A stretch of DNA of 64,000 bases from Kribbella pratensis (GTDB lineage: Bacteria > Actinomycetota > Actinomycetes > Propionibacteriales > Kribbellaceae), in assembly GCF_004366075.1 (NCBI RefSeq), contig NZ_SODU01000001.1:992001-1056000 (forward strand), written 5' to 3'. Position numbers and translations under genes: made by a program. Positions 33,754 through 42,395 of this stretch are shown here, one piece after another; positions within the stretch are counted from its first letter, which is position 1, and each line of letters starts with the position of its first letter. The notes beneath the pieces were generated by a model, which saw only the letters and a list, made by a program, of their open reading frames with translations, did not search any database and was not told where the DNA came from.

Positions 33754-34686
33754 TCAGGAAACCTGTGGAAGAACTTCGGCCGCGATCAGGTCGAGGTGGT
33801 CGAGGTCCTGCAGATCCATGATCTGGACGTACTGCCGCTGCGATCCGACGGCCGCGAACCGACCCAACCGGTCCACGACCTCGGCGGGCGTCCCCGCGAC
33901 GGCGTTCGCCTTGAGGTCCTCGACGTCGCGGCCGATCGCCTCGGCCCGCTGCTTCACCTCGGCGTCGTCCTTGCCGACCACCACGGTGTGCGCGGTGGAC
34001 AGCGCGAGCGTCTTCGGGTCACGGCCGATCGCGGTGCAGGCCGCCTGGACCCGCTGGAACAGCGTCTCGGTCACCTCGACGCCGCGGAAGCCCGCGTTGA
34101 ACTCGGCGGCGTACTTCGCGGCGAGCTCCGGCGTACGCTTCTTGCCCGCGCCGCCCACGATGATCGGCGGGTGCGGCTGCTGCACCGGCTTCGGCAGCGC
34201 CGGCGAGTCGCTGATCTGGTAGTGCTCGCCCTGGAAGTCGTACTTCTCCCCCACCGGGGTGTCCCACAGGCCGGTGATCAGTTCGAGCTGTTCGGTGAGA
34301 AGGTCGAAGCGGCCGGGGGTGTCGGGGAAGTCGAGGCCGTACGCCTTGTGCTCGGCTTCGTACCAGCCGGCGCCGAGCCCGAGTTCGGCGCGGCCGCCGC
34401 TCATCTGGTCGACCTGCGCGACCGAGATCGCCAGTACGCCGGGGTTGCGGAACGTCGCGGAGCTGACCAGCGTGCCGAGCTTGATCCGCTGCGTCTCACG
34501 GGCCAGGCCGGCCAGTGTGATCCACGAGTCGGTCGGGCCCGGGAGGCCGTCGTTGTCGCCCATGACGAGGTAGTGGTCGGAACGGAAGAACGCGTCGAAC
34601 CCGTTCTCCTCCGTCTTGCGGGCGACCGCGAGAAGGTCGTCGTACGAGGCGCCCTGCTGAGGTTCGGTGAAGATCCTGAGAAGCAT
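33754..34686 (-). CDS. LLM-class flavin/F420-dependent oxidoreductase
   Basis: 310 residues of the luciferase-like monooxygenase superfamily, the F420-dependent group named TIGR03560-like in style. N-terminus L-L-R-I-F-T-E-P-Q-Q-G-A-S-Y, then E-E-N-G-F-D-A-F-F-R-S-D-H-Y and G-R-A-E-L-G-L-G-A-G-W, the cofactor-phosphate loop. Central P-I-I-V-G-G-A-G-K-K-R. Cofactor (F420 or FMN) and substrate unknown. ATG at 34686 has no Shine-Dalgarno but TAGCGT lies seven bases upstream (34699-34694), overlapping the stop of the previous gene. Confidence 0.9.
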   Translation of the reverse strand: MLLRIFTEPQQGASYDDLLAVARKTEENGFDAFFRSDHYLVMGDNDGLPGPTDSWITLAGLARETQRIKLGTLVSSATFRNPGVLAISVAQVDQMSGGRAELGLGAGWYEAEHKAYGLDFPDTPGRFDLLTEQLELITGLWDTPVGEKYDFQGEHYQISDSPALPKPVQQPHPPIIVGGAGKKRTPELAAKYAAEFNAGFRGVEVTETLFQRVQAACTAIGRDPKTLALSTAHTVVVGKDDAEVKQRAEAIGRDVEDLKANAVAGTPAEVVDRLGRFAAVGSQRQYVQIMDLQDLDHLDLIAAEVLPQVS

Positions 34687-34696
34687 GGCGCCAACG

Positions 34697-37132
34697 CTAT
34701 CTCGCGCTGGTGTACAGCTTCTCCAGGTACGACGGCTGCCACTCGGCACCGCGGTTGTAAAGCCTGCGGACCAGCCCGTTCACGTCGAAGCGCTCCTCGA
34801 CCGGGTTGTCCCACCAGTCGGGCACCTGGTCGTACCAACGGTCGATCCGCAGCGTTCGGCCGGCCGCGTCGATCCGCGCGAACAGCCAGCCGCCCTGCTC
34901 ACCTTGTGCCTCGGTCAGCCAGAGATCGCCGAGCAGGCCGCTGAGCTTGTCGGCGGCGAACTCCGGGTCGTCCACGTCCGGCGGCTCCAGGTCGAAGCGG
35001 TACGACGGCGCACCCGGGTCGAGCACCTGCACCTGGATCGTGAACCCCGACGGCACGATCGCCGTCCGCGCCCGGCACCAGTCGTGCAACGCCCGCACCG
35101 CAGCCGACTCCTCCGGCTTCGGCCGGGGCCGCTCCACCTCGGCCCGCATTGCCTCCTCGAGCGACCCGGGCTCCGGCACGAGCCGAGGCCCACCACCTCC
35201 CAACCCCAACCCAGCCACCAACATCCCACCAAGAGCCGCCCCGTCCAGACGGTCCGGTTCGCCGACGGATGCGACCGACTTCAGCCCAGCCGACACGATG
35301 TGCGGCTCGGCGTGCGGCTCGGACCAGGGCTCCGGCTCCGGCTCGGGAGTCGGCTGAGGTTCGGGCTCCGGCATCGGTCCCGGCTGAGGCTCGGGCTCGG
35401 GCTGTGGGAACGGCTCGGGCTCGGGCTCAGGGTGTGGGAACGGCTGCGGCTCGGGCTCGGGTAGCGGCTCCGGAACGGGCTCGGGGTTCGGAACTGGCCC
35501 TGGGATCGGCTCGGGATCCGGGAAGGGCGCTGGACCGGGCTCCGGCGCGGGGACGGGGTGCGGCTCGGGGCTGGGTGGGGTCGGCTCGGGGGCGGGCGGG
35601 GTGGGCTCTGGAGCGGGTGGGGTGGGCTGAGGCCAGGGGGCCGGGTGGGGCTCCGGCTGGGGCCACGGTTCCGGCTGTGGTTGCGGCCAAGGCTGGGGTT
35701 GAGGGTGAGGCTCAACTTGAGCTTCAACCTCGGCCACAGCGGGGATTTCGGCCGTCTGGTCGTCATCCTCGTCCGCGCCCGCGAACTCGGCGACCTGCGG
35801 CTCCGGCTCAGGAGCAGGAGCGAACGGAGACGGCCCGGTGAAGGACGACAGCTCGTCTTCCTCGTCGGCCGGCGCCGGCTCCAGCACCGCCTCGATCTCA
35901 GCAGTAGGTGCGTCGTCGTCCTCGAACTCCGCACTCGAGGCGACAGGAGACTCCACCGGCGCCACCTCAGCCGCGGCAGCGGGCGCCGAGCCGGCGGGGT
36001 CCTCCACCCACTCACCGTTGATCCAGGCAGGGCCCGTCCAGGCCGGGTCTGGTGTCGGCTCAGGGAAGGGGTCGTATGCGCTGGTGGCTTCCTCGTCGGC
36101 CCAGGACGACTGCTCCGCGGTCTCCCAGTCCTGGTCAGCCGCGGACCCCGCACTGGCAGGAGCGTCCGCGAAGAGGCTGTTGTAGAAGTCATCGCCCTCG
36201 TACACCCCACCTCCAACCCGTGGCGGTTCGGAGGACGGCAGCGTCGGATCGTACGCATGGGACGTCGGCAGCCCGGGACTCAAGATGTTCTCCGGGAGGT
36301 ACGCGCCGGGCGTCGAGGGATCCGCGGGCGGCGGTGGGTCGGCGATCGGCTGGCCGGTGAAGGGGCTGATGCCGGGTGGGACGACGTACGACTCCTCGTC
36401 GTCGCCTGGCAGGATATCTCCGATCACGGGATCTTCAACGACCGAGACCTCGGCCGTGTCAGGGTCTGCGTCGAAACTTGCCGGTTCTGCAACGTTTCGG
36501 GTGAAGTCCTCGCCCGCGGCGACGCCGGCCGGCAGGTCCGGTTGCACCGGTGACCGCGGGTCGATCCCGAAGTGGCTGAAGAACGCCCCGAGCGCCGCCG
36601 CCGAGATCCCCGGACCGGCCGCGGCCCGGATCAGCTCCACGCCGTACGGGCGGAGTTCGTCGAGGCTGCCCAGGTAGTCGGACCATTCCGCGACCCACTG
36701 GACCATCTCGTCGGCGGCCGCTTCGTCCGAGGTGATCCACTCCCCGATCGGCGTGAACCCGTCGTCGACCGGCTGCCACGGGTCGCCCGGGTACGACGCG
36801 CGCGCCCAGCTCCCGTTGAACGCGCCGTACACGAACCCGAGCTCGCCCGCCGTCTGGCGCTGCCGCACCTCCGGCTGCCCGATCCACTCCGGCGACCCGG
36901 CCAGCAGGTCCTCGCCGGCGGTCCGGCTGTGCTGCGTGTGGAATCCCCACAGCACCGCCCGCCCGTCCTCCAGGCGCGCCATCCGGAGCACGGACGCGGT
37001 CTCGTCCTGGTGGTGGTACCCGTCCGCGTCGGCGTACCAGCGGCGGTCGAAGCCCGTGGCGTGCGCGACCGCGGCGAGTGCGCTCCAGCGTGCGCGCAAC
37101 TCCTCCGGGTCGTCCAGGTCAACGAGCGGCAT
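34697..37132 (-). CDS. Large protein with Pro-Glu repeat between two unknown domains
   Basis: 811 residues, soluble, no signal peptide or membrane helix. N-terminal globular part (about 1-190) has [20 protein letters not shown] and many Trp. A long acidic, Ser/Pro-rich disordered region (190-470) follows, then a Pro-Glu/Gln tandem repeat at 474-611. The C-terminal part (about 660-811) is globular: [31 protein letters not shown] do not recognise either domain. The two ends may be one function joined by a spacer. ATG at 37132 has GGAG upstream. It lies between an LLM oxidoreductase and the RNA methyltransferase. Confidence 0.8.
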   Translation of the reverse strand: MPLVDLDDPEELRARWSALAAVAHATGFDRRWYADADGYHHQDETASVLRMARLEDGRAVLWGFHTQHSRTAGEDLLAGSPEWIGQPEVRQRQTAGELGFVYGAFNGSWARASYPGDPWQPVDDGFTPIGEWITSDEAAADEMVQWVAEWSDYLGSLDELRPYGVELIRAAAGPGISAAALGAFFSHFGIDPRSPVQPDLPAGVAAGEDFTRNVAEPASFDADPDTAEVSVVEDPVIGDILPGDDEESYVVPPGISPFTGQPIADPPPPADPSTPGAYLPENILSPGLPTSHAYDPTLPSSEPPRVGGGVYEGDDFYNSLFADAPASAGSAADQDWETAEQSSWADEEATSAYDPFPEPTPDPAWTGPAWINGEWVEDPAGSAPAAAAEVAPVESPVASSAEFEDDDAPTAEIEAVLEPAPADEEDELSSFTGPSPFAPAPEPEPQVAEFAGADEDDDQTAEIPAVAEVEAQVEPHPQPQPWPQPQPEPWPQPEPHPAPWPQPTPPAPEPTPPAPEPTPPSPEPHPVPAPEPGPAPFPDPEPIPGPVPNPEPVPEPLPEPEPQPFPHPEPEPEPFPQPEPEPQPGPMPEPEPQPTPEPEPEPWSEPHAEPHIVSAGLKSVASVGEPDRLDGAALGGMLVAGLGLGGGGPRLVPEPGSLEEAMRAEVERPRPKPEESAAVRALHDWCRARTAIVPSGFTIQVQVLDPGAPSYRFDLEPPDVDDPEFAADKLSGLLGDLWLTEAQGEQGGWLFARIDAAGRTLRIDRWYDQVPDWWDNPVEERFDVNGLVRRLYNRGAEWQPSYLEKLYTSAR
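35300..35713 (-). repeat. Pro-Glu/Pro-Gln coding tandem repeat
   Basis: 414 bases encoding residues 474-611 of the neighbouring large protein. Proline alternates with glutamate, glutamine, tryptophan or a small residue (P-E-P-x and P-Q-P-W units). The DNA repeats units such as GGCTCGGG on the plus strand. Its low complexity makes length change by slippage likely. Confidence 0.85.
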
Positions 37133-37168
37133 CAGGTCTCCAAGCGCATTTGGATCCAGGCCCAGACG

Positions 37169-38368
37169 CTACCCGAGCCGTCCTTGACTGGCCACATCAC
37201 TATCCACAGGCTCGAGGATGGCTACGCATTCGATGTGGTGGGTCATGCCGAAGAGGTCGAAGGCGCGCAGGGAGGCGATCCCGTACCCGAGGCCGCCGAA
37301 CGTCTTCAGGTCCCGGGCCAGTGCCGCCGGGTCGCACGCGACGTACGCCACCCGCCGCGGTCCGAGCGCCGCGATCCGCCGTACGACGTCCTTCCCGGCG
37401 CCGGTCCGCGGCGGGTCCAGGACGACCAGGTCCACATGCTCCAGGCCATGGCCGGCCGCCGCATTCAGCACCCGGTCGACGTCGCCGTTCTCCAGCGTCA
37501 CGCCGTCCAGGTCGTGCAGGTTCCGCCGGGCGTTCCGGACCGCGTCCTTGTCGCCCTCGATCGCCAGCACCGGGCAACCGGCCTCGGCCAGGAACGCCGC
37601 GAATAGCCCGACACCCGAATACAGGTCGAGCGCGGTCTCACCAGCAGCAGGCTCCAGCCCGCTCAGTACGGCGTCCACCAGCGTCTCCGGCGCCGCCGGG
37701 TGGACCTGCCAGAACCCACCGGCATCCACCAGGAACCGCCGGTCGCGCACCACCTCGACCAGCCGCTCCCCCGGGTCCTTGTCGGTCAGTACGGCGGTCT
37801 TCCCCTCTGAGGACACCACCGCCTGCACCGACGACACCCCCGGCCACCGTGAGCTCAGCACGTCCGGCGTCCCCGGATGCGCGAGCAGGCACTTGTCGAT
37901 CGGGACCAGGTCGTGGGAGCGGTGCGCGTACATACCGGGCCGCTCGTCCACGACGGCGTACCGCATCCGCGTCCGCCATCCCAGCCCGTCGTCACCGGGC
38001 GACTCCATCACGATGGTCCGTTCGATCCCACCGATCCGCCGGAGCGTGTCCGACACGACGGTCGCCTTCAGCCGCCGCTGCTCGACGATGTTGGCGTGCT
38101 GGAAGTCGCACCCGCCGCACAGGCCCGGTCCGGCGTACGGGCACGGCGGCTCGATCCGTTGCGGGGACGGCGTGAGCACCTGGACCGCGTCGGCCCGCAG
38201 GTACTTCGCCGTCTGTTCCGTGATCCGGGCGTGCACCAGCTCGCCCGGCAGCGCGTGCCGGACGAAGACCACCTGCCCCTCGTGCCGGGCGACGCAGTGT
38301 CCCCCGTGCGCGACTGGCCCTACCTCCAGCTCGACTACCGCCCCAACCAGACTGTTCTCGCCGGTCAT
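37169..38368 (-). CDS. TRAM-domain RNA (uracil-5-) methyltransferase, TrmA/RlmD type
   Basis: 399 residues. N-terminal TRAM RNA-binding domain (about 1-60; V-E-L-E-V-G-P-V-A-H-G-G-H), then cysteines P-C-P-Y and C-G-G-C-D-F-Q-H of the iron-sulfur site. SAM-binding block A-L-D-L-Y-S-G-V-G-L-F-A, catalytic site V-L-D-P-P-R-T-G-A and nucleophile in Y-V-A-C-D-P-A-A-L. Methylates uridine C5 in rRNA or tRNA. Orthologous by position to M. tuberculosis Rv2689c. ATG at 38368 is embedded in a long inverted repeat (38363-38453); an in-frame extension upstream runs through that repeat and is not credible. Confidence 0.92.
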   Translation of the reverse strand: MTGENSLVGAVVELEVGPVAHGGHCVARHEGQVVFVRHALPGELVHARITEQTAKYLRADAVQVLTPSPQRIEPPCPYAGPGLCGGCDFQHANIVEQRRLKATVVSDTLRRIGGIERTIVMESPGDDGLGWRTRMRYAVVDERPGMYAHRSHDLVPIDKCLLAHPGTPDVLSSRWPGVSSVQAVVSSEGKTAVLTDKDPGERLVEVVRDRRFLVDAGGFWQVHPAAPETLVDAVLSGLEPAAGETALDLYSGVGLFAAFLAEAGCPVLAIEGDKDAVRNARRNLHDLDGVTLENGDVDRVLNAAAGHGLEHVDLVVLDPPRTGAGKDVVRRIAALGPRRVAYVACDPAALARDLKTFGGLGYGIASLRAFDLFGMTHHIECVAILEPVDSDVASQGRLG

Positions 38369-38453
38369 GGGGCCTCCCGTCCTGGACTGAGGAGCGCAGG
38401 GAGCGAAGCGACCGAAGCGACGAGGGAAGGACGGGAGTTCCAGCCCCATGACC
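38363..38453 (-). repeat. Long imperfect inverted repeat covering the methyltransferase start codon
   Basis: GGTCATGGGGC (38363-38373) with GCCCCATGACC (38443-38453) and CTCCCGTCCT (38374-38383) with AGGACGGGAG (38428-38437): 21 paired bases, a five-base bulge and a 44-base loop containing the tandem AGCGA(A/C)-type sequence. In the mRNA the ATG of the methyltransferase lies in the 3' arm. It also lies between this gene and the permease upstream, so it could be both a terminator and a translation switch. Confidence 0.55.
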
Positions 38454-38483
38454 CGCCGCGACGGAGTCGCGGCATTTGTTCTG

Positions 38484-40514
38484 TCACCGATCTCCTGACG
38501 CTTTGCGGGCACCGCGCCGTACCTGGCCGGCTACCCGTTCCACCCGGTCCTGCCGTTCCTCGGCCCCCTGCGACGAGAGCAGCTGGTAAGGAACGGACGT
38601 AACCATCACACCAGGTGTGAACAAGAGCCGCCCCTTGAGCCGCAGCGCACTCTGGTTGTGCAGGAGGTGCTCCCACCAGTGTCCGACGACGTACTCCGGG
38701 ATGTAGACCATCACCACGTCCCGCGGCGACTGCCGCCGGATGTCGCGCACGTACTGCAGGATCGGCCGGGTGATTTCCCGGTACGGCGAGGCGAGCCGCT
38801 TCAGCGGGATCGGGATGCCGCGGGTCTCCCACTCGGCCTGCAGCTGGTCCGCCTCGTCCCGGTCGACGTCGACGGTGACAGCCTCGAGCTGGTACGGACG
38901 GGCCGCCTTGGCGAATGCCAGCGCCCGCAGCGTCGGCTTGTGCAGCTTCGACACCAGCACGATCGCGTGCACCCGTGACGGCAGCATCAAGGGCTCGTCG
39001 CCCTCGGCCGCCATCTGCCGGCGGACCGTGTCGTAGTGCCGGTGGATGCCCTTCATCAGCAGGAACAGGCAGGCCATCGCGATGATCGCGATGTACGCGC
39101 CGAGCAGGAACTTGGTGATCAGCACGATCACCAGCACGACGCCGGTCAGCGTCAGGCCGATCGCGTTGATCACCCGGGACCGGATCGCCCGGGCCCGTTT
39201 TCCCGGGTCCTGCTCGTCGCGCAGCAGCCGGGTCCAGTGCCGGACCATGCCGATCTGGCTGATCGTGAACGAGACGAACACGCCGACGATGTAGAGCTGG
39301 ATCAGCCGGGTCACCTCGGCGTTGAACGAGACGATCAGCACGATCGCGAAACCGGCCAGGATGACGATGCCGTTGCTGAACGCCAGCCGGTCGCCGCGGG
39401 TGTGCAGCTGCCGCGGCAGGTACCCGTCGCGGGCCAGGATCGAGCCGAGCACCGGGAACCCGTTGAACGCGGTGTTCGCGGCCAGTACCAGGATCACGCC
39501 GGTCGCGGCCGCGACCAGGTAGAAGCCGGGCGAGAAGTGGTCGAAGATGCCCTTGGCGAGCTGGCCGATCACCGGGTCCTGGTGGTACCCCTCGCCGACC
39601 GGCACGCCGTCGCGGAGCAGCTGGGTCCCGGGGTCCTCGGCGAACCGGACCTTCATCACGTTCGCCAGCGTCACGACGCTGACCACCATCGCGATCGAGA
39701 TGCTCCCGAGCAGCGCGAGCGTGGTCGCCGCGTTCCGGCTCTTCGGCTTCTTGAACGCCGGTACGCCGTTGCTGATCGCCTCCACGCCGGTCAGGGCGGC
39801 GCACCCGGACGAGAACGCCCGCAGGATCAGGAACGCCATCGCGATCCCGCTCGCTCCGTGCGCGAACTGGTCCTCGGCCGCGATGTCGAGGCCGGAGCTC
39901 GACGCATCCGGAAGGTGCCCGAACAGCAACCGGCCGAAGCCCCAGGCCGCCATCCCGAGGATGGTGAACATGAAGATGTACGTCGGGATCGCGAACGCCG
40001 CCCCCGACTCGCGCACGCCCCGCAGGTTCATCGTGGTCAGGAAGAGCACCGCGATCACGGCCGCGGTCGCCTGGTGCCCCTCCAGTGCCGGGATCGCCGA
40101 GGCGGCGTACTGCGCGGCCGACGAGATCGACACCGCGACGGTGAGGACGTAGTCGACCATCAGGGCGCTCGCCACCGTCAGGCCCGCGGTCGGGCCGAGG
40201 TTCACGTTGGCGACCTCGTAGTCGCCGCCGCCGGACGGGTAGGCGTGCACGTTCTGCCGGTACGACAGCACGACGACGACCAGCACCACCGCGACCGCGA
40301 GCGAGATCTTCCACGAGATCGTCAGCGCCGCGAGTCCGGCGATCGACAGGGTCAGGAAGATCTCGTCGGGGGCGTAAGCGACCGACGACAGCGCGTCGCT
40401 CGCGAACACCGGAAGGGCGATGCGCTTCGGCAGCAGGGTCTCACCCAGCTGAGTGCTGCGCAGTTTGCGTCCGAGCAGCAGCCGTTTGCTGATATCGCCT
40501 AGAGCGGGAGTCAC
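38484..40514 (-). CDS. APC-type permease of the KimA (YdaO) potassium-transporter group
   Basis: 676 residues. About twelve helices (residues 40-470) with D-A-L-S-S-V-A-Y-A-P-D-E-I at the start, typical of KimA-like K+/H+ symporters, and a cytoplasmic C-terminal domain of about 200 residues (universal-stress-like: V-H-A-I-V-L-V-S-K-L-H-K-P). Orthologous by position to M. tuberculosis Rv2690c. It is divergent from ceoB/ceoC, the Trk regulatory NAD-binding pair, so all three likely serve potassium transport, though amino-acid transport cannot be excluded. GTG at 40514. No c-di-AMP riboswitch fits in the 94-base gap to ceoB. Confidence 0.87.
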   Translation of the reverse strand: MTPALGDISKRLLLGRKLRSTQLGETLLPKRIALPVFASDALSSVAYAPDEIFLTLSIAGLAALTISWKISLAVAVVLVVVVLSYRQNVHAYPSGGGDYEVANVNLGPTAGLTVASALMVDYVLTVAVSISSAAQYAASAIPALEGHQATAAVIAVLFLTTMNLRGVRESGAAFAIPTYIFMFTILGMAAWGFGRLLFGHLPDASSSGLDIAAEDQFAHGASGIAMAFLILRAFSSGCAALTGVEAISNGVPAFKKPKSRNAATTLALLGSISIAMVVSVVTLANVMKVRFAEDPGTQLLRDGVPVGEGYHQDPVIGQLAKGIFDHFSPGFYLVAAATGVILVLAANTAFNGFPVLGSILARDGYLPRQLHTRGDRLAFSNGIVILAGFAIVLIVSFNAEVTRLIQLYIVGVFVSFTISQIGMVRHWTRLLRDEQDPGKRARAIRSRVINAIGLTLTGVVLVIVLITKFLLGAYIAIIAMACLFLLMKGIHRHYDTVRRQMAAEGDEPLMLPSRVHAIVLVSKLHKPTLRALAFAKAARPYQLEAVTVDVDRDEADQLQAEWETRGIPIPLKRLASPYREITRPILQYVRDIRRQSPRDVVMVYIPEYVVGHWWEHLLHNQSALRLKGRLLFTPGVMVTSVPYQLLSSQGAEERQDRVERVAGQVRRGARKASGDR

Positions 40515-40524
40515 ACCGGTGATG

Positions 40525-40553
40525 TTAGAGGCACCCTCAGGTCGGTGTAGCGT
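40525..40553 (+). promoter_or_regulatory. Possible promoter for ceoB-ceoC
   Basis: TTAGAG (40525-40530), 17 bases, TAGCGT (40548-40553). The start codon at 40609 has GGGAG nine bases upstream. CCCTGCC and GGCAGGG flank the Shine-Dalgarno as a possible hairpin. Confidence 0.4.
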
Positions 40554-40608
40554 CTATCCCTGCCGAACCGAGCCAGCCGCCCGCCACGGGGCAGGGAGTG
40601 ATCAGCGA

Positions 40609-41271
40609 GTGCACGTCGTCATCATGGGCTGCGGCCGCGTCGGGTCGATGCTCGCCCGCGGTCTGGAGAAACGCGGCCACACGGTCGCGATCATCGACCA
40701 GTCGGCCGACGCGTTCCGCCGGCTGAGCCCCGCGTACACCGGCCGGACCATCGTCGGGATGGGCTTCGACCGTGAGGTGCTGATCGAGGCCGGGATCGAG
40801 GACGCCGAGGCGTTCGCGGCGGTGTCGAACGGCGACAACTCGAACATCCTGGCCGCCCGGGTGGCCCGCGAGACGTTCGGGATCAGCAACGTGGTGGCCC
40901 GGATCTACGACCCGGGCCGTGCCGAGGTGTACCAGCGGCTCGGCATCCCCACGGTCGGCACCGTCCGCTGGACCGTCGACCAGATGATGCGCCGGCTGCT
41001 GCCCGAGGGCTCCGAGCCGGAGTGGCGCGACCCGTCGGCCACCGTCCGGCTGGCCGAGGTACACGTGCACGCGGACTGGATCGGCCGGCCCGCGTTCGAC
41101 ATCGAGAAGGCGACCGGCGCCCGGGTCGCGTTCCTGACCCGGCTCGGTGAGGGCATCCTGCCCCGGGCCGACACAGTCGTCCAAGAGGGTGACCTGGTCC
41201 ACGTCGTGATGCTGGAGCGGGACGCCGCCGCCATCGAGGCCCAGCTCGGCACCAAACCTGAAGAGGCCTGA
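40609..41271 (+). CDS. ceoB: TrkA-family potassium uptake regulatory protein CeoB
   Basis: 220 residues: an RCK/TrkA_N Rossmann domain (V-I-M-G-C-G-R-V-G-S-M-L-A, about 1-120) and a TrkA_C domain (about 140-215). Binds NAD(H) or nucleotide and gates a Trk/Ktr-type K+ channel or permease. Start GTG at 40609 gives the Rossmann motif at the N-terminus with a Shine-Dalgarno GGGAG. Followed nine bases on by ceoC, which has the same architecture; the pair is conserved in actinobacteria next to the divergent permease. Position matches Rv2691. Confidence 0.93.
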   Translation: MHVVIMGCGRVGSMLARGLEKRGHTVAIIDQSADAFRRLSPAYTGRTIVGMGFDREVLIEAGIEDAEAFAAVSNGDNSNILAARVARETFGISNVVARIYDPGRAEVYQRLGIPTVGTVRWTVDQMMRRLLPEGSEPEWRDPSATVRLAEVHVHADWIGRPAFDIEKATGARVAFLTRLGEGILPRADTVVQEGDLVHVVMLERDAAAIEAQLGTKPEEA

Positions 41272-41280
41272 GGAGCTGTG

Positions 41281-41955
41281 ATGCGGGTAGCCATCGCGGG
41301 AGCCGGCAACGTAGGTCGTTCGATCGCCGGCGAACTGCTCGAGAACGGCCACGAGGTCCTGCTGATCGACAAGGACCCCCGGGCGATCAAGGCCGAATCG
41401 GTGCCGCGCGCCGAGTGGCTGCTGGCCGATGCCTGCGAGCTGTCCTCGCTCGAGGAGGCCGCGCTGCAGCGTTGCCAGGTCGCGATCGCCAGTACCGGTG
41501 ACGACAAGGTCAACCTGGTCGTCTCACTGCTCGCCAAGACCGAGTTCGGCGTACCCCGGACCGTTGCCCGGGTCAACCACCCGCGCAACGAGTGGATGTT
41601 CAACGAGGCCTGGGGCGTGGACGTGTCGGTGTCCACGCCGCGGATCATGTCCGCGCTCGTCGAGGAGGCGGTGTCGGTCGGCGACCTGGTCCGGCTGTTC
41701 ACCTTCCGCCAGGGCGACGCGAACCTGGTCGAGCTGACACTGCCCGAGGACTCCCCGATGATCGGTCAGCGCGTCGGCGACGTCGACTGGCCGCTGGACA
41801 CGGCCCTGGTCGTCATCCTCCGCGAAGGCCGCGTCCTGCGCCCGGACCCGGAAGGCACGCTCGAACTCAACGACGAGCTCCTCTTCGTCGCCGCCGACGA
41901 AACCGAAGAGCAACTCGAGGACATGCTCTCCCCCCACCACCGCAAGTCGGAGTAG
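41281..41955 (+). CDS. ceoC: TrkA-family potassium uptake regulatory protein CeoC
   Basis: 224 residues, same two-domain layout as ceoB: V-A-I-A-G-A-G-N-V-G-R-S-I-A at the N-terminus and TrkA_C at the end (V-D-W-P-L-D-T-A-L-V-V-I-L-R-E-G). D-K-D-P-R is the nucleotide-ribose acid region. ATG at 41281 is preferred over the GTG one codon upstream. Likely forms a heteromeric gating ring with CeoB. Position matches Rv2692; the next gene, a VOC protein with its own promoter, starts 26 bases later and breaks the conserved synteny. Confidence 0.92.
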   Translation: MRVAIAGAGNVGRSIAGELLENGHEVLLIDKDPRAIKAESVPRAEWLLADACELSSLEEAALQRCQVAIASTGDDKVNLVVSLLAKTEFGVPRTVARVNHPRNEWMFNEAWGVDVSVSTPRIMSALVEEAVSVGDLVRLFTFRQGDANLVELTLPEDSPMIGQRVGDVDWPLDTALVVILREGRVLRPDPEGTLELNDELLFVAADETEEQLEDMLSPHHRKSE

Positions 41956-41969
41956 CGGGTAGCACGTCC

Positions 41970-41975
41970 TAGGGT
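41970..41975 (+). promoter_or_regulatory. -10 element TAGGGT, leaderless
   Basis: TAGGGT, six bases, then the ATG at 41982. Predicts a leaderless transcript for the VOC gene independent of ceoB-ceoC. Confidence 0.5.
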
Positions 41976-41981
41976 GGCCGG

Positions 41982-42377
41982 ATGGCGCAGATCCAGCAGT
42001 TCCAGGTCAACTTGTTCTGCGACGACGTGGACAGTTGCCTCGCGTTCTACACGCGCCTCGGCCTGACGGAGATGTTTCGGGCACCGTCCTCTGGTCCCGT
42101 CGCGCACGTGGAGGTCGAGGCAGCCGGGATTCGTATCGGCCTGACCTCGGCGCGCGTCGCCAACGAACTGGTCGACCTCGGCGTCGAGCCGGCTGATCGT
42201 CCCGCGACAGAGCTCGTGTTCTGGTGCGACGACGTGGACGCCCTGTACGACCAGGCTCTGGCCGCAGGCGCCACCGCCGTCGTCCCACCGACCGACTCCC
42301 CGGACGGCCGCCTGCACTACGCCTGGGTACGCGATCCTGAAGCCCACCAACTCAAGTTCGTCCAGAACCGCGCTTGA
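41982..42377 (+). CDS. VOC-superfamily (glyoxalase/bleomycin-resistance) protein
   Basis: 131 residues, two beta-alpha-beta-beta-beta modules. F-Q-V-N-L-F-C-D-D-V-D-S-C-L-A-F-Y and L-V-F-W-C-D-D-V-D-A-L-Y-D-Q are the two module starts; R-D-P-E-A-H-Q-L-K-F-V-Q carries the terminal metal-ligand region. May bind a metal and a small toxic compound, or be an antibiotic-resistance-like fold; no substrate is suggested. It stands where the conserved ceoC-DUF3159 junction is in relatives, with a convergent methyltransferase 18 bases away, so it belongs to an inserted segment. Confidence 0.9.
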   Translation: MAQIQQFQVNLFCDDVDSCLAFYTRLGLTEMFRAPSSGPVAHVEVEAAGIRIGLTSARVANELVDLGVEPADRPATELVFWCDDVDALYDQALAAGATAVVPPTDSPDGRLHYAWVRDPEAHQLKFVQNRA

Positions 42378-42395
42378 TCTCCGCAGTTCCGTCAA

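Noticed and set aside
35300..35713. CRISPR-like or tandem DNA array
   Set aside because: The periodicity is that of Pro-Glu codons inside a coding frame; no unique spacers.
40515..40608. Possible c-di-AMP (ydaO-type) riboswitch for the KimA-like permease
   Set aside because: The divergent gap is only 94 bases and shared with ceoB; it lacks room and the pseudo-symmetric fold of that riboswitch.
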